From positions 1 through 30,650 of the IMG/VR virus record IMGVR_UViG_3300042860_001373: a stretch of 30,650 nt of DNA. One strand, given 5' to 3'. The notes under the pieces are model-generated. The model searched no databases. It saw only the letters and a list, made by a program, of their open reading frames with translations, and had not been told where the DNA came from. The stretch's first letter is position 1. Each line of letters starts with the position of its first letter. This document shows, piece after piece, positions 15,882 through 22,288 of this stretch. The position numbers and the translations under genes were made by a program. The DNA comes from a virus.

Positions 15882-16051
15882 ACTGGATCTACCAGATCCT
15901 GAAGGCCCTGCTCGACTGGTTCCGAGAAACACCACCCACCGATGTGCAACATGGCAAAGCTCCCGAGGCCCTCAAAAGCGATCTGGCTGATCGGATTGCT
16001 GACCTGCCTGGGCTGCCAGGTGACGAAGGTGGTCCTGGTCCCTTCCGGTGA
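15878..16051 (+). CDS. Small protein with amphipathic N-terminus, 57 aa
   Basis: GTG start in a GTGA overlap. The product begins MNWIYQILKALLDWFRETPP, an amphipathic or membrane-seeking helix, and ends in a Gly/Pro-rich tail (LPGLPGDEGGPG). The next gene begins inside it in another frame, a nesting seen for spanin pairs (Rz/Rz1). This protein lacks the long periplasmic coiled coil of a true inner spanin. Moderate evidence as a gene, weak as a spanin. Confidence 0.4.
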   Translation: MNWIYQILKALLDWFRETPPTDVQHGKAPEALKSDLADRIADLPGLPGDEGGPGPFR

Positions 16052-16172
16052 TCCGGTGATGCTGGCCAAGCCGGTCAAGGCCAGCGTTTACGGATTCGAC
16101 AAGGACAAGAAGCTGGTGGGGCCGTCCAAGGTGACGCTGCCTGCCGGCTGGTACGCACTACCGAAGAACTGA
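15951..16172 (+). CDS. Putative lipoprotein, outer spanin-like candidate, 73 aa
   Basis: Basic N-terminus (MAKLPRPSK), hydrophobic AIWLIGLLTCLGC, and a Cys at residue 22 preceded by Gly, close to a lipobox though position -3 is atypical. The rest is a small soluble domain ending in WYALPKN. It is nested by 101 bases in the preceding gene, out of frame. Together with the neighbouring membrane proteins it suggests an outer-membrane part of a lysis apparatus. ATG 15951 gives a better signal sequence than the in-frame ATG at 15942. Confidence 0.5.
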   Translation: MAKLPRPSKAIWLIGLLTCLGCQVTKVVLVPSGDPVMLAKPVKASVYGFDKDKKLVGPSKVTLPAGWYALPKN

Positions 16173-16173
16173 T

Positions 16174-16680
16174 ATGCCGCAGCAAATCATCAACATCGGA
16201 GCAATTGCCAACGACAACACCGGGGACACCCTCCGCGGCGCTGGGCAGAAGATAAACGACAACTTCACCGAGCTGTATACCGACATCTCGGCGCTCAACT
16301 CGGCGACTGCCTATGTGCCCACCCTGACCGATTCCGGTGGCGGCCGTACCTTTACAACGACGGTCAACACCGCCCGGTATACCGAGATCGGAAATCTCCG
16401 TTGGTTCACGGTCGATCTGACCGTCACAGCGGCATCTGGCACTGCCTCGGGTGAGCTTAGAGTCAGTCTGCCAGCTACCTCGACCTATTCCGGGTCGGTA
16501 GAGTTCTGGGCCGACAACCTCGATTCAGCGGCCAAGACCGACATCCAGGCCTATATCCCGACTGGCGCCAATTACGCACAGCTTACCCACTACGAAAACG
16601 GTGATGCCCTGCAACTGACGCCTCACGTCAGTTCAACCTCCCGGCTGATCGTTACCGGAATCTTCTTTACCGCACCGTGA
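16174..16680 (+). CDS. Tail fibre-like protein with NIGA-NDGTGDTL attachment domain, 168 aa
   Basis: The N-terminus INIGAIANDNTGDTLRGAG, then INDNFTELY, is a well-known head of phage fibre and baseplate-associated proteins, where it mediates trimerisation or attachment. The C-terminal domain (residues 50-168) is beta-rich and Thr/Ser-rich. It would be a second, shorter fibre or capsid-attached protein. It starts just after the lysis-like genes and overlaps the connector gene by four bases (GTGA). Confidence 0.6.
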   Translation: MPQQIINIGAIANDNTGDTLRGAGQKINDNFTELYTDISALNSATAYVPTLTDSGGGRTFTTTVNTARYTEIGNLRWFTVDLTVTAASGTASGELRVSLPATSTYSGSVEFWADNLDSAAKTDIQAYIPTGANYAQLTHYENGDALQLTPHVSSTSRLIVTGIFFTAP

Positions 16681-17132
16681 CCATCATCGGCTCCAGTCTC
16701 CAGCAGGGCATGACGGTGCTCCAGCAGATGCTGGGGGCGCCGATGTTCATCTGGGAAGGCTCGTCGATCCGGTGCATCCCGGCCATGGTCACCGATGCCA
16801 ACACGCCGGTGCCCGGTGGATTCCAGGACAACGTAGCATCCCGGATCCTGGTCAAGTTTTCCGACTGGAAGACCTGGGACAGCACCCTGGTCACGATGGA
16901 CACCACCCTTTACACCCTCGACCAGGGCACCGAGTTCTCCAGGCTGCTCAAGGAGGACGGCTACTATCTGCTGCAGGAGAATACCGACCGCATCGCCCTG
17001 ACCTTCTGCAAGCCCAGGCCGGTGGTCGGCCGGACCCTGGTCTACCAGGGACGCACCCTGCGGATCCTGTCGTGCCGGGTCGATGCCTCCGGCGCCTACT
17101 ACAGCCTCGAACTAGGAGCCAAGACCCGGTGA
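16677..17132 (+). CDS. Head-tail stopper / connector candidate, 151 aa
   Basis: GTG start in a GTGA overlap. It is a beta-rich protein with VVGRTLVYQGRTLRILSCRVD near the C-terminus. Residues about 85-110 carry EDGYYLLQENTDRIALT, a motif shared with the 13920 product. The site before a gp10-like protein, a tail terminator and the tube protein is where siphophages place the stopper. I see no family motif that fixes it. Confidence 0.5.
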   Translation: MTIIGSSLQQGMTVLQQMLGAPMFIWEGSSIRCIPAMVTDANTPVPGGFQDNVASRILVKFSDWKTWDSTLVTMDTTLYTLDQGTEFSRLLKEDGYYLLQENTDRIALTFCKPRPVVGRTLVYQGRTLRILSCRVDASGAYYSLELGAKTR

Positions 17133-17944
17133 GGCCTGTCGTTAACATGACGGTCGACAGCAGCAAGTTTGACGCTGCAATGAAGGCCTACCTGCTGCAG
17201 ACGAGCCGCGACCTTCACAAGGCGGTCAACAGCCGGTTCTTTTACCTGATGGTCCGGCTGTTCGTCCTGGTGCCGCCCAAGAGCCCGGGACAGGAACGGC
17301 GCCGGATCTCCGACTATCTGGGAGCACCTGCCGGAAACATTAACCGGAAGTCCAAGAAGACTGGTAAACGCATAGGAACCTCAAGAATACTGAGACGAGT
17401 TCATCTAATTGCCCAAGCAAAGGCCGCAAAAAACCCGACGCAGAACCTAAACGGAGGTCGTGGCCTTTATGGTAAAACCATGAAAGCTGTTGCCTCGGCG
17501 TTGATGAAGAAATCCATTGCATCAGTGGGTTACCTTAGGTCGGCCGTGGTGAAATCAATCAGGATTTACAACCGGGGATTCACCCAGTTTCAGAGTCCGA
17601 AATGGAAGCCTCTATCGAAGCCTGCAGGCTACAAAAAGCCCAAGAAGACCAACGCTGCCCTGGTCTCATTGGCCAACCAATACGGCCTGCCCGAGGAAAA
17701 CGTGGCTATACACCGAGGAACTGTTGCTCATGGTTTGCAGGCAGTTCCTGGATGGAATCCGCACGCATTCGTTTCCATGAGAACCGGCATCTCAGACAAC
17801 CAATACAACCGGGTATCTCAAATCTACAACACCGCTATGCAGAGAGCCATGGACGACGAGCTGGCCGAGCTGACCAACCACATGACCGAGGCCATGCTGC
17901 AAAACGGCAAGGTGCTGGAAGACAACGGAATCTCCATCAAATGA
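17129..17944 (+). CDS. Neck / tail completion protein, HK97 gp10-like position, 271 aa
   Basis: A basic protein with a helical N-terminus (FDAAMKAYLLQTSRDLHKAVN) and a Lys-rich middle. It continues to a C-terminal helix ending NGISIK. GTG 17129 overlaps the previous stop as GTGA, the joint used throughout this genome. ATG 17147 is an alternative. The N-terminal helix resembles HK97 gp10-type proteins that join head and tail, but the chain is longer than usual. The 17340-17580 stretch has somewhat lower G+C than the rest. Confidence 0.5.
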   Translation: MRPVVNMTVDSSKFDAAMKAYLLQTSRDLHKAVNSRFFYLMVRLFVLVPPKSPGQERRRISDYLGAPAGNINRKSKKTGKRIGTSRILRRVHLIAQAKAAKNPTQNLNGGRGLYGKTMKAVASALMKKSIASVGYLRSAVVKSIRIYNRGFTQFQSPKWKPLSKPAGYKKPKKTNAALVSLANQYGLPEENVAIHRGTVAHGLQAVPGWNPHAFVSMRTGISDNQYNRVSQIYNTAMQRAMDDELAELTNHMTEAMLQNGKVLEDNGISIK

Positions 17945-18423
17945 ACGCCGTCGCCCTAAGAGCAGAGAAGGCTGTGGCCGACTACCTGGCAGCCGCCGAC
18001 TGGTCGGCCTCCGGCGCCGGTACACCCACCTGCCTGACATCCTACAGCCGCGGCCTCTACGACGACCCGGACGAGCAGGACGTCATGCCCAACTTCCCGC
18101 GCCTGGTGGTCTCGACCAACTCCGCGCGGCCTGTCCAACGCACCGACCTGACTTGCGAGTTGGAGATCGCCGTCGAGTTGCAACTCTCGGCAGACGACAC
18201 CGACGAGGCCGATGTCCTGACCACCGTGCAGGTGCTCGACAATCGGATCCTGCCGCTCTTTGACGAGTCCGGCGCCTCTGCCCTGGACGCGCCATCAAAC
18301 GACGCCAGCGGCCCGTTTACGGCCCAGTTCGCCGCCCCTCTGGACTTTGGGGCATCCTCAATCTCTAATCGGTCCAGGACGTTCACCAGGACATTCACAC
18401 TCTACTGCAGCGCAACCATCTAA
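17941..18423 (+). CDS. Tail terminator-like protein, 160 aa
   Basis: The N-terminal helix (LRAEKAVADYLAAADW) followed by beta-strands with the pattern FPRLVVSTNSA and LTCELEIAVELQLS is typical of the lambda gpU/HK97 gp10-tail terminator class. The C-terminal strands RTFTRTFTLYCSA fit too. The position just upstream of the tube protein supports this. ATG 17941 overlaps the previous stop. It would cap the tail tube and set tail length with the tape measure. Confidence 0.55.
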   Translation: MNAVALRAEKAVADYLAAADWSASGAGTPTCLTSYSRGLYDDPDEQDVMPNFPRLVVSTNSARPVQRTDLTCELEIAVELQLSADDTDEADVLTTVQVLDNRILPLFDESGASALDAPSNDASGPFTAQFAAPLDFGASSISNRSRTFTRTFTLYCSATI

Positions 18424-18435
18424 CCTCAGACACCT

Positions 18436-18927
18436 ATGGCTAACGTACACGGAAATAAATATCTCTTTGGATCACCGGCGACCTTGGCAATGTACGACGC
18501 CGCTGGCGCCCTCATTGTCACCGGCTACATCTCGCCCGAGATCGAAAGCTACGACATCACCGGCGAATGCGACACCGAGGAGGTGCGAAATAACAACGGC
18601 GAGGTGGTCGGCCACATCACCTACAACAACCGGCTGACCCTGACCGTCAATTTCGTTCCTGTGGGAACCAATGCTACCGCGGCAACAGCCCTGAATGAGC
18701 GCCTCTATGGCTGCTCTCTGCCTCAAGGCAACGGCACCGTGGCGATCACTGGAGCTCCGGTTATCAATGTGGCCGGCTATGCCGACGCCATCAACACCGG
18801 CAGCGGTGGCCGTTGGATCTATGCTGGCGGTGGTTCGATCAAGACCACCCAGACCGGCAAAGCTACCGGCACGATCACTTTGAAGCGCTTCCCGGCGATC
18901 AGCGCTGGTGCGGCAACCAACCTGTGA
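18436..18927 (+). CDS. Major tail (tube) protein candidate, 163 aa
   Basis: A beta-rich protein with few charges. The strand pattern TYNNRLTLTVNFVPVG and TGKATGTITLKRFP is like small phage tail tube subunits. It comes between the terminator-like and chaperone-like genes, the expected position. The start has an A/C-rich leader (CAGACACCTATGG) and no Shine-Dalgarno motif, suggesting its own, strong initiation. The stop overlaps the next gene as GTGA. Confidence 0.55.
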   Translation: MANVHGNKYLFGSPATLAMYDAAGALIVTGYISPEIESYDITGECDTEEVRNNNGEVVGHITYNNRLTLTVNFVPVGTNATAATALNERLYGCSLPQGNGTVAITGAPVINVAGYADAINTGSGGRWIYAGGGSIKTTQTGKATGTITLKRFPAISAGAATNL

Positions 18928-19490
18928 CCGCCCTGGCCGACATCCTGAACGCTACCTCGAAGCCTTGTCCCATTGTGATGGGGCTTCGCCTGGTGCCTTT
19001 TAGTGTCGGCCATGCCCTGCTTTTGCATCGGATGGGGTCACCATTCGTATATGGTGGCAACGCATCGGCCCAGGATCTCGTCGAGGTGGCTATTGTCTGC
19101 AGCCAGCCTATCTATGAGTCGGTCAAAACCATGCGCTCCTGGTTGCGATGGTTGCCGCTGCGGATCATGCGCCAGAAGGTGAAACAGGCCGATCTCCTAA
19201 AGGAATCCAAAGCTGTGCAGAAATGGATTGAAGATCAATCAGACTGCCCCGAGGTGTTACGGTCTCCTGGATCTGGCCAGCGTTCAGCAACCATGCCTTG
19301 GCCGGAACGGATCCTAGTCGGTTTGGTCAACATAGGCTTCGACGAGACAACGGTGATCAATATGCCGGTGATTGATGCAGAAAGGCTGTTCCTAACGCAC
19401 GCCGAGATGAACGGCCAAGTCGAGCTCTGGAGCAATGAGCAGGATGCCCTCTGGCGCTACGCTCAGGAACAAAGCACAATCAGGAACTGA
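18924..19490 (+). CDS. Tail assembly chaperone candidate, 188 aa
   Basis: A helical protein located between the tube protein and the tape measure, the standard place for a chaperone that coats the tape measure. The GTG start at 18924 overlaps the tube gene stop. There is no obvious slippery site for a frameshifted longer form, and the following tape gene starts directly after the stop. Role is inferred from order. Confidence 0.45.
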   Translation: MTALADILNATSKPCPIVMGLRLVPFSVGHALLLHRMGSPFVYGGNASAQDLVEVAIVCSQPIYESVKTMRSWLRWLPLRIMRQKVKQADLLKESKAVQKWIEDQSDCPEVLRSPGSGQRSATMPWPERILVGLVNIGFDETTVINMPVIDAERLFLTHAEMNGQVELWSNEQDALWRYAQEQSTIRN

Positions 19491-19491
19491 A

Positions 19492-20487
19492 ATGGCCATC
19501 TTCTCACTTATTGCAAAGCTGGGCCTGGATGGCAGCTCATTCGAGGGCGGCCTCAAACGAGCCACCAGCCTGACCGACAAATTCCGGTCAAGTGTCGGTG
19601 CTCAACTGGGTGGCGCCCTATCGGTGGCTGCAATCGGGGCCTTTGCTTCCAAAGTGATTGAGACCGCCGATGCTATTGGAGACCTCTCTGAGCAGCTTAA
19701 CATCAGCACCGACGACGTGCAGCGCCTGCAGGTTCTGGCAGGCCAGACAGGTGTTTCCTTCGAGGCTATGGCCAAGTCGATCACCGCAGTCGGCCAGGAG
19801 CGCCTGAAGGCTATCGAGGAGGGCGGCAAAGCCCGGGAATACTTCCAGGCACTCGGCCTGTCTGTGGCCGAGCTGAACGACAAAAGCCTGTCCAACATCG
19901 AGCTGATTGAGCGGATGGGTCAAGCGCACCAAGACTCAGGAAAGAGCGCTCAGACGCAGGCCGCAATGATCGCCATCCTGGGTGAGAAGGCATTCAAGGC
20001 TGCAGGTGCTATGTCCAAGATAAAGGATCTTGGGCCAATCAATCTCATCACAAAAGAACAGATTGATGCAGTCGGAAAGATGGCCGACCGCATTGATGAA
20101 ATGAAGAGGCAGCTTCTTGTCTCAGCTATTCCAACGGTCGGCTTTTGGGCCGACGCAACCGAGAGGGCTGCAAAGGACACCGAAGACCTAAAAGACGGCA
20201 TGGAAGGCATTTTTCAGATGCTGATGGGTAAAGGATCTATTGTTAAGGCAGGCATACAAGAAGCCTTTGCGCCATCAACAGAGGCTGATCGCCGCTTTGA
20301 AGCTTTACCACTGGAACGTGGCGCAGTCGGTGTTATCAACTCTCGAGCCAAACGGGAGACCGCAATGTTCACCGAGCCAGCTGCCCCGGGCTGGGTCAAC
20401 ACCATGGTCGGTCAGATCAAGATGCAGACAAACGAGACCAGGGCGATTCGGGTAAACACAGGCAGAACAGCTCAGGCTGTCGAATAA
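19492..20487 (+). CDS. Tape measure protein, short, 331 aa
   Basis: Begins MAIFSLIAKLGLDGSSFEGGL, the typical opening of tape-measure proteins, then helical segments (FRSSVGAQLGGALSVAAIGAFASKV includes a hydrophobic stretch at about residues 39-55) and ELIERMGQAHQDSGKS. At about 0.15 nm per residue, 331 residues predict a tail near 50 nm, short for a siphophage. The gene ends in polar sequence. The tape controls tail length and enters the host during ejection. No peptidase domain is seen. Confidence 0.7.
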   Translation: MAIFSLIAKLGLDGSSFEGGLKRATSLTDKFRSSVGAQLGGALSVAAIGAFASKVIETADAIGDLSEQLNISTDDVQRLQVLAGQTGVSFEAMAKSITAVGQERLKAIEEGGKAREYFQALGLSVAELNDKSLSNIELIERMGQAHQDSGKSAQTQAAMIAILGEKAFKAAGAMSKIKDLGPINLITKEQIDAVGKMADRIDEMKRQLLVSAIPTVGFWADATERAAKDTEDLKDGMEGIFQMLMGKGSIVKAGIQEAFAPSTEADRRFEALPLERGAVGVINSRAKRETAMFTEPAAPGWVNTMVGQIKMQTNETRAIRVNTGRTAQAVE

Positions 20488-20488
20488 C

Positions 20489-21325
20489 ATGGCAACGATC
20501 CAAGGCATCCCAAATCCGACGGCCGGAGAATACATCGAGGTCAGCCGTGCCTACGATAACAACGGCAGCGGCCGGGTGATTCAGTTGGTCTTCCGGGGGG
20601 ACAAGAATACCCTCCGGATAGCCTCAGCCCAATGGGTGGCCCTGGGCGCCAAGTACAGCATCAGAGAAGACGGCCCCTATTCCGAAGCCACAGTCACCAT
20701 CGGTGGCAACTCATTCGATCCAGGCCTGCCGATTCAAGACCAGACCGCCCCAGAAGTGGGTGAGATCGCCGACATTCGCTATGAGTTCCGCACTGATTAC
20801 CTTGATGTGTCAGTGTTCGCTCTGCCGGCTGTCGACAAAGAAGCAAACTCGACTGGGAATCCGAATCTCTACAAGACAGTTATCGAGACGGCAGCAAAGA
20901 ATGGCGAGCTTCTGTCACAGAAAGAGACCAACCTTGGGAATGCGACTACTTTCCCGATGGCAAACAAAGTCTGGCAAATGCTTTACCGCGGCCAGGACAC
21001 TTTCCCAACGGCACGAGTCAGTTTGACCAGGATAGCAACCTTCAGCGGAAACTTGGGCCTTCCTCAGGTTCCAAATGGAATTCCGCCTGTCTATACGCCT
21101 GAATCATTTGCTACCAACTGGAACCTGCCATTCTCGGTGACTAGAATGCTTCCCAGGGTTCCAATAGACCCGATAACCGGGGCGGTCCTGGCTCCACAAG
21201 GCACTGTTTGGGGCTGGAAGCAGACCAATTATTCCACCAGTCTGATCACCAAGACTAACCAAGTGGAACAAATAATCGCTTGGACCTTTGCCCCTTACGA
21301 CACCCTGGTTTACCCATTCTTTTAA
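20489..21325 (+). CDS. Tail protein, distal-tail position, 278 aa
   Basis: Starts one base after the tape-measure stop. It is a beta-rich protein with motifs GSGRVIQLVFRGDKNTLRIA and FRTDYLDVSVFALPAVDKEA. The place after the tape measure is usual for a distal tail or hub protein. No family motif is visible. An A/C-rich leader precedes the following gene. Confidence 0.5.
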   Translation: MATIQGIPNPTAGEYIEVSRAYDNNGSGRVIQLVFRGDKNTLRIASAQWVALGAKYSIREDGPYSEATVTIGGNSFDPGLPIQDQTAPEVGEIADIRYEFRTDYLDVSVFALPAVDKEANSTGNPNLYKTVIETAAKNGELLSQKETNLGNATTFPMANKVWQMLYRGQDTFPTARVSLTRIATFSGNLGLPQVPNGIPPVYTPESFATNWNLPFSVTRMLPRVPIDPITGAVLAPQGTVWGWKQTNYSTSLITKTNQVEQIIAWTFAPYDTLVYPFF

Positions 21326-21344
21326 CCTCAACTAACACACCCCT

Positions 21345-21704
21345 ATGGCAGACGAAATTCAAATGACGGCCCGGCTGTACGCTTCCAAAAACGGAGCTTA
21401 CCTGCCCTCAGTAACCTACACCAAGAGTGCCACCATGGTCGGCACCGACATGGGCAGCCAGACCCAGGTGATCGGCCTGACTGTCGAGTCCCTCGATGTC
21501 CCGGTCGATGTGACCAGCCCCTACAAGCTGCTGATCAGCAACCTGGACAATACCAACTATGTCGAGATGGGCTTCGTCTCCGGCACCTACACCATGCGGA
21601 TCCCGGCCGGTGAGACCTTGCTGATCCCCTACGTCAGCGCCACCCTCTACCTGCTGGCTAACACCTCCGCGGTGACCATCCAGGCCACCTTCTGCGAAGT
21701 TTAA
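21345..21704 (+). CDS. Small tail protein, tandem paralogue 1, 119 aa
   Basis: The product begins MADEIQMTARLYASKNGA and ends AVTIQATFCEV. The neighbouring gene's product has the same architecture: MANEVEMSARLYASKGGA, then GTDMGQQTQVVG, then IPAGQFILIPW. Both are Thr/Val-rich beta proteins with no membrane segment. The pair is an evident tandem duplication in the tail-tip region. It may build a repeated ring or fibre anchor. The start has an A/C-rich leader (CACACCCCTATGG). Confidence 0.65.
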   Translation: MADEIQMTARLYASKNGAYLPSVTYTKSATMVGTDMGSQTQVIGLTVESLDVPVDVTSPYKLLISNLDNTNYVEMGFVSGTYTMRIPAGETLLIPYVSATLYLLANTSAVTIQATFCEV

Positions 21705-21716
21705 TCGACCAACCCT

Positions 21717-22073
21717 ATGGCAAACGAAGTCGAGATGAGCGCCCGGCTGTACGCCAGCAAGGGCGGCGCCGTGATCAATTCGCAGTCCTATAGCACGGTG
21801 GCCAACATGACCGGCACCGACATGGGCCAGCAGACCCAGGTGGTCGGCACGACCGACGAGGCCTTGGATCTGACCGCCGACCTGGCCACACCCTACCGTC
21901 TCCTCGTGGTCAATCTGGATCTGGTCAACCCGGTCTCTATCGGGCCTTCCTCGCCGTACTCATTCCAGATCCCGGCCGGGCAGTTCATCCTGATCCCCTG
22001 GGTCGACGCGACGATGTACGTCAAAGCCTCGAACAGCCCGGTCAAGATCTTCGCCCAGTTCTGCGAGATTTAA
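21717..22073 (+). CDS. Small tail protein, tandem paralogue 2, 118 aa
   Basis: Homologous along its full length to the preceding gene, with shared GTDMG, QTQV, IPAG and FCE positions and almost the same length. The leader (ACCAACCCTATGG) is similar in type. The conservation of structural positions with divergent filler suggests two subunits of a mixed assembly. The function is not known. Confidence 0.65.
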   Translation: MANEVEMSARLYASKGGAVINSQSYSTVANMTGTDMGQQTQVVGTTDEALDLTADLATPYRLLVVNLDLVNPVSIGPSSPYSFQIPAGQFILIPWVDATMYVKASNSPVKIFAQFCEI

Positions 22074-22076
22074 ACT

Positions 22077-22286
22077 ATGCCAATTCAACTGCCATCTAAG
22101 CTGTCGGAGCGCGGCCTGAAGACAGACCATGCCCGGGCCATCAATCAATTGATCGAGGCCGTGCGCCGGGTCCAGCTCGTCGCCGGGCCTGGCCAACGGG
22201 TCGAGCAGAATGCCAATGGAACGACGCTGAAGACCGCGGTGGGCTCGACCACGGTGCAGACGGCTGAAGAGTCCTGGTTCTACTGA
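22077..22286 (+). CDS. Small helical protein, 69 aa
   Basis: The short product begins MPIQLPSKLSERGLKTDHA. Its middle is helical and basic (INQLIEAVRRVQLVAGPGQRVEQN), followed by a Thr-rich C-terminus. It starts four bases after paralogue 2 with no Shine-Dalgarno motif and is followed two bases later by the large tail gene. It could be a chaperone or trimerisation partner for that gene product, by position only. Confidence 0.5.
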   Translation: MPIQLPSKLSERGLKTDHARAINQLIEAVRRVQLVAGPGQRVEQNANGTTLKTAVGSTTVQTAEESWFY

Positions 22287-22288
22287 TC

